From Clostridiales bacterium (lineage in GTDB: Bacteria > Bacillota > Clostridia > Oscillospirales > Acutalibacteraceae): a stretch of DNA of 8,635 nt. Positions within the stretch are counted from its first letter, which is position 1; every line of letters starts with the position of its first letter. The notes under the pieces were generated by a model, which was not told where the DNA came from, did not search any database, and saw only the letters and a list, made by a program, of their open reading frames with translations. The stretch covers positions 1 through 8,635 of the forward strand of contig JAAZFZ010000078.1 of NCBI GenBank assembly GCA_012511485.1, written 5' to 3'. A program made the translations under genes and the position numbers. This document shows, in pieces, positions 1 through 5,878 of the stretch.

Positions 1-95
1 CCGTCATCAGAGAAAGCCACAGAACCCGCCGCCTTCAGTGAGGCAAAGTCAGTGAGTCTTTCACCCTTCAAGCCGACAGTCACGGAACCGACGGG
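1..95 (-). pseudogene. pyrC: Dihydroorotase continuation beyond the in-frame TGA (runs off left edge)
   Basis: Translating the minus strand in the same frame after the TGA gives PVGSVTVGLKGERLTDFASL followed by KAAGSVAFSDDG. This is the normal next stretch of class I dihydroorotase (the TDFAxLKxAGxxAFSDDG block). No base is gained or lost, so the break is a single nonsense codon and not a frameshift. The segment is open to the window edge, so the rest of the gene is unseen. It may be a sequencing or assembly error (TTA read as TGA would explain it by one base), a true nonsense mutation, or, less likely, recoding. Confidence 0.8.
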
Positions 96-458
96 TCATA
101 CTCTTACCTTAGCTTCATTTGCCTTTGAAGGAATAGATTTTATGGTGGCAACATAATCGGACACGGGGTTGGTATTCGGCATTGCGACAATTGATGTTAC
201 GCCGCCGGCAGCAGCTGCATCACAAACGGAGTTAATATCATCCTTATGGGTAAACCCGGGGTCTCTGAGATGAACATGCATATCAACCAGCCCCGGTGCT
301 GCAATGAGCCCGGTTGCATCTATGACATTTTCGGCCTCCATCGTAAGGTTTTCTCCTATGGAGATAATTACGCCGCCGCCGACATAGATATCCCCTTTTC
401 TGTCAAACTCACCACTTGGGTCAATGATTCTGGCATTTTTTATTAAAATACTGCCCAT
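96..458 (-). CDS. pyrC: Dihydroorotase, N-terminal part, ended by an in-frame TGA
   Basis: Dihydroorotase interconverts N-carbamoyl-aspartate and dihydroorotate in cytoplasmic de novo pyrimidine synthesis. The visible protein has the amidohydrolase opening: a short beta-sandwich segment (ILIKNARIIDPSG), then VIDATGLIAAPGLVDMHVHL with the metal-binding HxH pair, RDPGFTHKDD, and AAAAGGVTSIVAMPNTNP, all typical of class I dihydroorotases. The start is ATG at 458 (MGSILIKN), because a GAGGAGGA site lies 7 nt upstream; the TTG at 464 would sit almost on that site. This part has 120 residues against about 420-430 in the family. The frame stops at TGA (96-98) where relatives usually carry leucine before the P-x-x-S/A-x-T segment, and homology resumes directly after it. 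The gene lies 37 nt downstream of the PBP gene on the same strand, probably co-transcribed. Family identity is very secure; whether the gene works is open. Confidence 0.9.
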   Translation of the reverse strand: MGSILIKNARIIDPSGEFDRKGDIYVGGGVIISIGENLTMEAENVIDATGLIAAPGLVDMHVHLRDPGFTHKDDINSVCDAAAAGGVTSIVAMPNTNPVSDYVATIKSIPSKANEAKVRV

Positions 459-465
459 AAACAAA

Positions 466-473
466 TCCTCCTC
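466..473 (-). promoter_or_regulatory. Ribosome binding site fixing the pyrC start
   Basis: On the minus strand this reads GAGGAGGA, a near-perfect anti-16S match. It lies 7 nt before ATG at 458 and only about 1 nt before the in-frame TTG at 464, which decides for the ATG. Confidence 0.85.
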
Positions 474-495
474 AAATCAGGGAATTGCACAAAAT

Positions 496-2739
496 CTATT
501 CTTCACTTTCTCCATTTTCACCGTCTAATATATCACCTATTGCATCAATTAAACCGCCGGCAGCGGAGCAGGAGGAGCAGGTCGCCGGAAGGTCGGTTGT
601 TTTGTACCAGCCTGTTTTTGTCGATTTACAGCTTGAGCTTGCAAGCAAACCTGTTTTTGTGCAGTATTGCTTTTCAATCGCTAATCCGCTCTTAGGAAAG
701 TCCTTTTTCTCCAGCCCCTTATGAATTCTGTTAAATACTTCAATATATATCTTACCCGCCGGGTTGACTGAAGACTTGATTTCTTTTGGTTTGTCATATC
801 CATACCATACGGCTCCAACATAGTGCGGTGTGCCTCCCGCAAACCACCTATCCTTATCGTTATCGGTTGTACCGGTTTTACAATAGATTGGGAACTTTCT
901 GACATTGCTGCCTGAGCCATAGCTGGAGGTGCTCACTGTTTGCAGAATTTCACACATAATATCAGCCGTTGCGGGCGAAAGAATCTGCTCACTTTTTGAT
1001 TTATGCTCAAGGATAACTTCTGTTCCTTTACTGTCTGTAACCTTATAGTAGCAATACGGCTCATAATACTTGCCTCCGTTGCCGAAGGATGCATAAGCAG
1101 ATGCCATTTCAACCGTAGTCATACCATAGTACAAAGCACCGACAGCCATGGGCGGAAGATAACAATCATTAGTGTCACTAATATTTGAAAAATGGAACTT
1201 ATTCTTTAAATAATCCATTGAGGTTTCGATTCCCAGAGTTTCAACTATTACTCTGGCAGGGACAGTGTTCAACGATACCTGTATTGCGTATTGCACAGTC
1301 ACATTTCTGTTTGTGCCGTAGGTTCCGTTAACATTTTTGGGCCACGGTTTTCCCTTTACCATCAGTGCATAGTCCCTGACCATACTTGACCAGTGAAGCA
1401 GATTTTTTTCAAAACTGGGAGCATAGGTCGCAAGCGGTTTAATTGTTGAACCGGGCTGCCTGGGTGAATCAGAGGCTCTGTTCAGGCAGCGATTGCCGCT
1501 CTTTTTGCCTGCAGCGCCGATTATGCCGACTATTCTGCCCTCATAGTCCATTATTGTCATTGAGGACTGAGCAGCAGGGTTTTTCTCAGTATCTTTTTCC
1601 TTTGGAAAGCTTATGCGGTTATTATAGACATTATCCAGTTGCTTCTGGACATTGATATCCTGAGCACAATAAATCTTTAATCCACCATAATAAATTTCTT
1701 CTGTGGCTTGCTGTTGTGTAAGCCCATGCTGCTCACAGAGGTCCTTCACAACGCAGTCAATAACATAATCAATATAAAAGCTTTGGAAGTCATCGGTTTT
1801 CGGCTTTTGCTCTTTAGAATCCTTATCCTTATTCTTAGATACATACTCAGCGCTATTTGTAAAAACCAGCTTATATTCTACAGCCGAATCATATTCTTCC
1901 TGCAATATGACACCCTGTTCAAGCATACCTCTAAGGCACTCAAGCTGGCGTGTACGGTTTTTTTCCGCATTAACCAGAGGATTGTATTTATATGGATACT
2001 TAGTAATAGCGGCTAAAACAGCACATTCGGAAAGATTGAGTTCACTGACATTTTTGCCGAAATATGTTTCCGCCGCAGTTTGAACACCGTAACAGCCACT
2101 GCCCAGATAGAGAGTGTTGAGGTATGCCTCAAGAATTGTTTTCTTTGAATAATGCTCCTCCATGTTCAGGGCAGTGAGTATCTCGTTGTATTTTCGATAG
2201 AATGTAATATCCTTTTCGCCCGTCAGGTTCTTAATTAGCTGCTGAGTAATGGTGGATGCGCCTTGAGTAAAATTGTATTTTGTTATTATGCCCATGAATC
2301 GAACCCAGTCAACACCGTGATGACTATAAAAGCGCTTGTCTTCAAGGGATATAATTGCCTTGGTCAGATTATTAGGCATTTCATCAATATCAACCCAAAT
2401 TCTGTTTTCCGTTCCGTGAAGACGGGCTATTTCAACTGCCTTGCCCTTATCGTCATAAGCATAAACAATTGATGTCTGATTCTGGCGGTTCTTCTTTTCC
2501 TCCAAATCTATGATAACATCACCGTTTTTAACGGATAAAATGTTAAAAAAGACATAGCTTAATACAATAACAATGGTTAAACCACAAACAAGCAAGCAAG
2601 ACAGCAGCACATTCATTACGGTTCCAAACTGCCTTCTTGCTTTTCTTTTCTTTTTTTTGCTGCCTTCCTTTAAGGCATTAGACTGGCTTTTGCGATGCAG
2701 CAGTGCTTGCAAAAGCTTTTTAGGGTTATGTTCACTCAT
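496..2739 (-). CDS. Class A penicillin-binding protein (PBP1A-type transglycosylase/transpeptidase)
   Basis: A bifunctional, membrane-anchored peptidoglycan synthase that polymerises glycan from lipid II and cross-links stem peptides outside the membrane. The 747 residues read in order: a basic cytoplasmic tail (KKKKRKARR at 28-36), one membrane helix (about 42-68), the GT51 transglycosylase domain (about 105-270) with catalytic Glu133 in SLEDKRFYSHHG, QGASTITQQLIKNL, and YSKKTILEAYLN, then the transpeptidase domain (about 390-670) with Ser431-Thr-Ile-Lys434, Ser489-Leu-Asn491 and Lys621-Thr-Gly623. All catalytic motifs are intact and the length is normal. The tail holds four cysteines (693, 704, 721, 724), including CTKTGLLA, a pattern common in clostridial PBP1A proteins, and ends in an acidic stretch. 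AGGAGG at 2751-2756 lies 11 nt before the ATG. It is the upstream gene of a probable pair with pyrC and is divergent from the small gene at 2837. The stop is TAG. Confidence 0.96.
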   Translation of the reverse strand: MSEHNPKKLLQALLHRKSQSNALKEGSKKKKRKARRQFGTVMNVLLSCLLVCGLTIVIVLSYVFFNILSVKNGDVIIDLEEKKNRQNQTSIVYAYDDKGKAVEIARLHGTENRIWVDIDEMPNNLTKAIISLEDKRFYSHHGVDWVRFMGIITKYNFTQGASTITQQLIKNLTGEKDITFYRKYNEILTALNMEEHYSKKTILEAYLNTLYLGSGCYGVQTAAETYFGKNVSELNLSECAVLAAITKYPYKYNPLVNAEKNRTRQLECLRGMLEQGVILQEEYDSAVEYKLVFTNSAEYVSKNKDKDSKEQKPKTDDFQSFYIDYVIDCVVKDLCEQHGLTQQQATEEIYYGGLKIYCAQDINVQKQLDNVYNNRISFPKEKDTEKNPAAQSSMTIMDYEGRIVGIIGAAGKKSGNRCLNRASDSPRQPGSTIKPLATYAPSFEKNLLHWSSMVRDYALMVKGKPWPKNVNGTYGTNRNVTVQYAIQVSLNTVPARVIVETLGIETSMDYLKNKFHFSNISDTNDCYLPPMAVGALYYGMTTVEMASAYASFGNGGKYYEPYCYYKVTDSKGTEVILEHKSKSEQILSPATADIMCEILQTVSTSSYGSGSNVRKFPIYCKTGTTDNDKDRWFAGGTPHYVGAVWYGYDKPKEIKSSVNPAGKIYIEVFNRIHKGLEKKDFPKSGLAIEKQYCTKTGLLASSSCKSTKTGWYKTTDLPATCSSCSAAGGLIDAIGDILDGENGESEE

Positions 2740-2836
2740 TGATTAAGTTGCCTCCTAAAAACGAAGAGTATCGACCCGTTAGAATAAAAGTTTTAAATTT
2801 GCCAAAAATCATAATATAAAAACACCGAGGAGTAAT

Positions 2837-3160
2837 ATGATGAAAAAGATAATAACTATATTATTGGTTTTTCTTCTTTGCGTTTTTATTGCAATTATTT
2901 CCTGTTCTAATATTGTAAAAACCTACAGAAAAAACCATAGTAATACAAATGAAAGCACTGCCCTCCAGATTCTTTACATTCTAAAAGAATATGACGGTAG
3001 AGTTGCGCTCTACAATATGAAAGAAGAAGAAGAGCCTATTGAAGTCTATGATGTTTATACTGACAGCCTGCCTTATGACGACTATCTGCTGATAAAAAAC
3101 GGAATAAAAATTGAAAGCGAAGCGGAGCTTCAGAAAATTATTGAAGAATATTTAAGCTAG
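2837..3160 (+). CDS. Small exported protein with BofC C-terminal-like domain
   Basis: A 107-residue protein with a basic start (MMKK) and a hydrophobic segment at about 5-22. That segment ends in Ile-Ile-Ser-Cys23, which fits a lipobox, so it is either a lipoprotein or a single-pass membrane anchor. After a polar linker, residues 45-107 (YILKEYDGRVALYN, then DSLPYDDYLLIKNGIKI and a C-terminal helix) resemble a small domain seen in many Clostridia and, more distantly, the C-terminal domain of BofC. In Bacillus subtilis BofC restrains SpoIVB and so the processing of pro-sigma-K. The similarity is from pattern recall, not a search. GAGGAG (2827-2832) is 4 nt from the first ATG and 7 nt from the second (2840), so the true start may be 2840. 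Its TAG stop overlaps the stop of the convergent gene. No convincing promoter is visible in the 97-bp gap shared with the PBP gene. Confidence 0.82.
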   Translation: MMKKIITILLVFLLCVFIAIISCSNIVKTYRKNHSNTNESTALQILYILKEYDGRVALYNMKEEEEPIEVYDVYTDSLPYDDYLLIKNGIKIESEAELQKIIEEYLS

Positions 3161-3756
3161 TCATCCTTCTTCATAACGGCATTTAAATCAATTAGTGTTT
3201 CACCAAGCTGTTTATAGGCTAACTCAAACTTTATTTTTGCCTTTTTGTTTTCGTTTAAGAGTTTTTCCGCGTCATTATGAGCAGCCTCTAAAATCCTTTC
3301 CTTTTCAGCGTGAGCATATTCCAAAACACTTTTTGCCATATCGATTACCTGATTAATAGCATTCTCAATTGCGCTTTTAAAATCATTGACATAGCTTGAG
3401 GTTTCGTTATCAATGCTGTTAAGTAGGTTAAACAGTTCATCAAAATTAGTTGCGTCAGACGGCAGCTCACTTATAGCGGCGGTTCCATCGTCCGTCATCA
3501 CTGCACGTTCTCGAGCACCATCCTGCTCAACAAAGGCATCGTTTTCTTCGCTACGCTGCTTTTCAAGGCTTTTAATCCTCTTTGCAAAGGCAACACAGTT
3601 CTTAAACAACTCATCGCGCTCTTTTGATAACCTATCATAATTAGCGGCCTGCTCTTCATAGGCCTTTCTTAATGATTCGGTTTCGGAAACATAATTATTG
3701 ATTTCGCCGATATCATAACCGTTGTCTACAATTGTAAACATAACATTTTCAGGCAT
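3157..3756 (-). CDS. DivIVA-like coiled-coil protein
   Basis: A 199-residue soluble protein. Residues about 6-36 (MFTIVDNGYDIGEINNYV and the following helix) follow the DivIVA N-terminal plan: an F-x-x-x-x-x-GYD turn, then a hydrophobic helix that starts a coiled coil. Heptad-rich charged helices are at about 24-70 and 120-190, separated by a low-complexity acidic linker (about 70-105). DivIVA/GpsB proteins bind curved membrane at poles and septa and recruit division or wall-synthesis partners. Here the family assignment is an inference from that N-terminus and the coiled coil, and a specific role cannot be given. The alanine- and glutamate-rich C-terminal helix (EYAHAEKERILEAAHNDAEK) is typical of such proteins. 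The start is ATG at 3756 with an AGGAGGA site 6 nt upstream. The gene stands alone with its own likely promoter and has a TAG stop within the shared CTAG. Confidence 0.82.
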   Translation of the reverse strand: MPENVMFTIVDNGYDIGEINNYVSETESLRKAYEEQAANYDRLSKERDELFKNCVAFAKRIKSLEKQRSEENDAFVEQDGARERAVMTDDGTAAISELPSDATNFDELFNLLNSIDNETSSYVNDFKSAIENAINQVIDMAKSVLEYAHAEKERILEAAHNDAEKLLNENKKAKIKFELAYKQLGETLIDLNAVMKKDD

Positions 3757-3805
3757 TTGTTGTCCTCCTAATTAATTATCGGCCATGGGTAAAAAACTTA
3801 TCACT

Positions 3806-3834
3806 ATTTTATATCATTTTGTAGTGTTTTGCAA
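3806..3834 (-). promoter_or_regulatory. Likely sigma-A promoter of the DivIVA-like gene
   Basis: On the minus strand TTGCAA (3829-3834) is followed by a 17-nt spacer and TAAAAT (3806-3811). An overlapping reading, TGATATAAA, gives an extended -10. It lies about 50 nt upstream of the ATG at 3756. Seen by eye only. Confidence 0.5.
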
Positions 3835-3894
3835 GTTCAGAAACAAATGTGTTAAGTGAGGAGTTTATTCCTATATTTTATGTTGTTTAATATA

Positions 3895-3942
3895 TAACCT
3901 GCCGCCAGTAAAATTGCAAGCACGGGCGGTTACATTTTTTTT
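3895..3942 (+). terminator. Plus-oriented hairpin with T8 tail and no plus-strand gene upstream
   Basis: TAACC(T)GCC at 3895-3903 pairs with GGCGGTTA at 3925-3932: 8 base pairs with one bulged T and a 21-nt loop. After CA comes a run of eight T (3935-3942). This is the layout of an intrinsic terminator for plus-strand transcription, yet the genes on both sides are on the minus strand. The long loop makes it weaker than a classic terminator. It may end a small RNA or stop antisense transcripts coming from the 2837-3160 gene, or it may be chance. Confidence 0.35.
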
Positions 3943-3958
3943 GAATAGTAATGGGTAT

Positions 3959-4002
3959 CAGTAAAAATAGTTATCCTAAGCATATATAACCCGCCTTTAC
4001 TG
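3959..4002 (-). repeat. Imperfect inverted repeat spanning the isomerase stop codon
   Basis: CAGTAAA at 3959-3965 and its exact complement TTTACTG at 3996-4002 enclose a second pair, GTTAT (3970-3974) with ATAAC (3986-3990). In the isomerase transcript this would fold around the TAA stop. No T-run follows on the minus strand, so it is not a standard terminator; it might protect the 3' end or help weak termination. Confidence 0.3.
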
Positions 4003-4773
4003 GAGCTTTGATGCAATAGCCTTTAGGTTCTCATAGCTGATTGCCATTGATTTTCTCGGGTCAATGTCGCATTTATCCTGCTCAATGACAATATAGCCTG
4101 CCCCGCAGTCACTGCAGGCTTTAAAGCACTCGGTTAAGTTCAGGTTGCCTGTGCCGACTTCGGCAAATTTTCGCTCATTTTTTACAATCTTATAATCCTT
4201 GAAGTGGCAAACCTCCATTCGTCCCTTTAAATTTCTAATTACATCCGGAGGGTTCATGCCGCCGTACTGGAGCCAATGAGTGTCAAGAATGAAGTGAAAA
4301 TCATCAGGGTTTGTTTCTTCAACAAGAATATCAAAGCCAGTGCGTCCGTCCTCAAAACGCTCAAACTCAAAGGAATGGTTATGATAACCGAACTGGAGGC
4401 CGGCGGCCTTTATTTTTTTTGCAATCGGAGTAATTTCTTTTACGAAGTCCTCGAAGCCCTCTTTTGTCCTCGGAAAGTCGCCGGGCATTGAGCCTATGCC
4501 TATACCGGGGCAGTTTATCATCTTATGCTCCTCGAGAAGCCTTTCGAGGGCATTTTTCAACCTGTCAAATTTTATATGAGTGACGCAGACATCCATGCTA
4601 AATCTTTCAACAAGCTCCGCAACTCGCTCGGGCTCAATTGGCCCAATGCCGGAAATCTGAATAACATTAATGCCAATTCCTCTGAGATACTCAAAAGTTT
4701 GTTCGGTATCCTCATAGGTCTGGATAAAATCTCTGAGTGTAAAAAGCTGTGCCCCCAGTTTAATCTTTGACAT
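3997..4773 (-). CDS. Sugar phosphate isomerase/epimerase (xylose isomerase-like TIM barrel)
   Basis: A cytoplasmic 258-residue protein of the AP endonuclease 2/xylose isomerase-like superfamily, whose members isomerise or epimerise sugars or inosose-type cyclitols with a divalent metal. The barrel begins with KLGAQLFTLRDF. Typical strand-end motifs follow: GYHNHSFEFE (His131, His133, Glu136 region), FILDTHWLQYGG (Asp164, His166), VCHFKDYK (His190, Lys192, Asp193), EVGTGNLN, and YIVIEQD (Glu231). These give the usual Glu/Asp/His metal site. The length is normal and nothing is missing. Substrate cannot be read from the sequence; the IolE-like and hydroxypyruvate isomerase-like branches are both possible. 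AGGAG (4782-4786) is 8 nt before the ATG. The gene has its own promoter and is divergent from sigK. The GPH transporter and PHP hydrolase to the right suggest, but do not prove, a shared carbohydrate pathway. Stop is TAA. Confidence 0.9.
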   Translation of the reverse strand: MSKIKLGAQLFTLRDFIQTYEDTEQTFEYLRGIGINVIQISGIGPIEPERVAELVERFSMDVCVTHIKFDRLKNALERLLEEHKMINCPGIGIGSMPGDFPRTKEGFEDFVKEITPIAKKIKAAGLQFGYHNHSFEFERFEDGRTGFDILVEETNPDDFHFILDTHWLQYGGMNPPDVIRNLKGRMEVCHFKDYKIVKNERKFAEVGTGNLNLTECFKACSDCGAGYIVIEQDKCDIDPRKSMAISYENLKAIASKLQ

Positions 4774-4792
4774 TTTATATTCTCCTTTATTT

Positions 4793-4826
4793 GGCGGGGC
4801 AAAAATCTATATATTGTTGTACCGCC
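4793..4826 (-). promoter_or_regulatory. GC-rich stem in the isomerase 5' leader
   Basis: In an otherwise AT-rich leader, GGCGG (minus strand, complement of 4822-4826) can pair with CCGCC (complement of 4793-4797) across a 24-nt loop. It ends about 7 nt before the ribosome binding site, so it could affect translation initiation or mRNA stability. It does not match a riboswitch class I recognise. Confidence 0.3.
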
Positions 4827-4841
4827 TTAAAATATAGACTA

Positions 4842-4871
4842 ATTATACTATATATTACCATTGTCAGTCAA
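4842..4871 (-). promoter_or_regulatory. Sigma-A promoter of the isomerase gene
   Basis: On the minus strand TTGACT (4866-4871), an 18-nt spacer and a perfect TATAAT (4842-4847). Transcription would start near 4835, giving a leader of roughly 60 nt before the ATG at 4773. This is the best vegetative promoter in the window. Confidence 0.7.
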
Positions 4872-4986
4872 CAAAATTAAACCAATACAGAAAATAAAAA
4901 AGTGATTAAGCATTACGGTTTCTATTGAAAAAATATAATGAATTTATTTGTGGATTTTTTCCGATAATAAAAATTGAAATTGTCTT

Positions 4987-5002
4987 TAGACCGCTAGACC
5001 GC
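4987..5002. repeat. Tandem 8-bp direct repeat
   Basis: TAGACCGC occurs twice back to back (4987-4994 and 4995-5002), followed by another C. It lies in the middle of the divergent intergenic region, about 70 nt upstream of the sigK -10. It may be a protein-binding site or replication slippage. Confidence 0.4.
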
Positions 5003-5046
5003 CACCAACGACTGTTTTTCATTGCAAAATACAAAATCAATCGGAC

Positions 5047-5078
5047 TTGCACACAGCCGGATTTGAACACATATAATA
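5047..5078 (+). promoter_or_regulatory. Probable sigK promoter, mother-cell type
   Basis: CATATAATA at 5070-5078 fits the CATAnnnTA -10 known for sigma-K and the CATA-containing -10 of sigma-E. AC dinucleotides at 5051-5052 and 5053-5054 lie 17 or 15 nt upstream, close to the sigma-K spacing of about 16. The same bases include TATAAT, with TTGCAC (5047-5052) 19 nt upstream as a poorer sigma-A reading. In B. subtilis sigK is read by sigma-E and then by sigma-K, so the sporulation reading fits the gene. The -10 ends 37 nt before the ATG. Confidence 0.5.
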
Positions 5079-5115
5079 CAACATAATCACAATTTACTTA
5101 AAATGGGGTATTTAT

Positions 5116-5808
5116 ATGTTTGAATCATTGCTGGATATGCTGGTTTCAAGTCTCTTATATCTGGTTTTACATATAAGCAACAACGGTTCGTTCCCTCCTC
5201 CACTATCCGCTGCAAAGGAAAAGGAGTATCTGGAGGCATTGTCAAACGGCGATATGGAGGCTAAAAAAAAGCTTATTGAGCATAATCTTCGTTTGGTTGT
5301 GCATATCATTAAAAAATACTATTCCAGCAACAGTGAGCAGGAGGATTTAATCTCAATAGGCACAATTGGGCTGATTAAAGGAATTAATACTTATGATTTA
5401 GAAAAAGGCACAAGGCTAGCTACATATGCAGCAAGATGCATAGAAAACGAAATATTGATGCATTTCAGAAATCAGAGAAAAAAGGCTCAGGATATTTCAG
5501 TGAGTGAACCGATTGATATTGACGGTGAAGGTAATCCGTTGACGCTCATGGACATTATTTGTACTGATGATACAATAATTGATGACCTCGACTTGAAAAT
5601 AAAAAGCGAAAAGCTCCATAAGTACCTGGCTGAAATCGATGACGCGCGCGAGAAGCTGATTCTCACGCTAAGGTACGGGCTTTTCGGGCATAAAATATAC
5701 ACCCAAAGAGAAGTTGCAAAGCTTTTAAAGATTTCAAGGTCCTATGTTTCAAGGCTGGAAAAAAAAGCCCTGCTAAGACTGAAAAAAAAGTTCAAATCCG
5801 ATTTTTAG
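5116..5808 (+). CDS. sigK: RNA polymerase sporulation sigma factor SigK (pro-sigma-K)
   Basis: Sigma-K directs late mother-cell genes (spore coat, cortex maturation, mother-cell lysis). The 230 residues align over their whole length with B. subtilis SigK. There is a hydrophobic pro-sequence (about 1-20, LLYLVLHI), then SFPPPLS, region 2 at about 55-120 (IEHNLRLVVHIIKKYY, EDLISIGTIGLIKGI, TYAARCIENEILMHFRNQ), and region 4 at about 165-225 (LRYGLFG, TQREVAKLLKISRSYVSRLE) with the -35-binding helix-turn-helix. The pro-sequence implies membrane tethering and release by an SpoIVFB-type protease. The gene is uninterrupted: no skin-like element splits it. The ribosome binding site is weak (GGGG at 5105-5108, 7 nt before ATG), which may limit synthesis. 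It is divergent from the isomerase gene, convergent with the transporter gene, and followed by a strong terminator. SigE and SigG were considered, but the N-terminus and the ENEILMH and region 4 matches favour SigK. Confidence 0.94.
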   Translation: MFESLLDMLVSSLLYLVLHISNNGSFPPPLSAAKEKEYLEALSNGDMEAKKKLIEHNLRLVVHIIKKYYSSNSEQEDLISIGTIGLIKGINTYDLEKGTRLATYAARCIENEILMHFRNQRKKAQDISVSEPIDIDGEGNPLTLMDIICTDDTIIDDLDLKIKSEKLHKYLAEIDDAREKLILTLRYGLFGHKIYTQREVAKLLKISRSYVSRLEKKALLRLKKKFKSDF

Positions 5809-5831
5809 TATATTCAGTTAAGACACAGAAG

Positions 5832-5865
5832 CAGGGGCTGTCTTTGACAAGCCCCTGAGTTTTTT
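5832..5865 (+). terminator. Intrinsic terminator of sigK
   Basis: CAGGGGCT (5832-5839) pairs perfectly with AGCCCCTG (5850-5857). Three more pairs (GTC/GAC) close a TTT loop with one bulged A. Six T follow from 5860. It starts 23 nt after the sigK stop. The same hairpin lies just downstream of the minus-strand transporter gene but lacks a T-run in that direction. Confidence 0.88.
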
Positions 5866-5878
5866 GTTTGTGCAAAAT

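Larger units (their letters stand above)
4774..5115. other. 342-bp divergent intergenic region between isomerase gene and sigK
   Basis: This AT-rich stretch contains no credible gene. It holds the minus-strand sigma-A promoter and leader of the isomerase gene at its left end and the sigK promoter at its right end. The middle (about 4875-5040) has AT-rich DNA and a tandem 8-bp repeat at 4987-5002. I see no operator that I can name. Confidence 0.7.

Noticed and set aside
96..98. TGA read as tryptophan, as in mycoplasmas
   Set aside because: Tryptophan is written TGG throughout the intact genes, none of which has an internal TGA, and the homologous position in pyrC is leucine-like and not tryptophan.
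96..464. Use of TTG at 464 as the pyrC start
   Set aside because: It lies about 1 nt from the GAGGAGGA site; the ATG at 458 has ideal spacing.
485..2472. Several plus-strand open frames of 60-100 codons across the PBP gene
   Set aside because: They are shadows of the strongly conserved minus-strand PBP frame and lack ribosome binding sites or recognisable domains.
2740..2836. Divergent sigma-A promoters between the PBP gene and the small gene
   Set aside because: TAATAT (2812-2817) and TTGGCA/TATTCT-like strings exist, but none has a -35/-10 pair at 16-18 nt spacing.
4276..4770. Plus-strand open frames inside the isomerase gene, and plus-strand frames inside the PHP gene
   Set aside because: They lie fully within clearly homologous minus-strand genes and look like chance open frames.
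5035..5070. A tRNA T-arm-like string on the minus strand (TTCAAATCC followed by GGCTGTGTGCA)
   Set aside because: The bases before the loop cannot pair with those after it, and no anticodon arm or D-arm lies upstream at the right spacing, so it is not a tRNA gene.
5858..5878. A bidirectional terminator serving the transporter gene as well as sigK
   Set aside because: On the minus strand the hairpin at 5832-5857 is followed by a mixed sequence without a T-run, so only the plus direction is supported.
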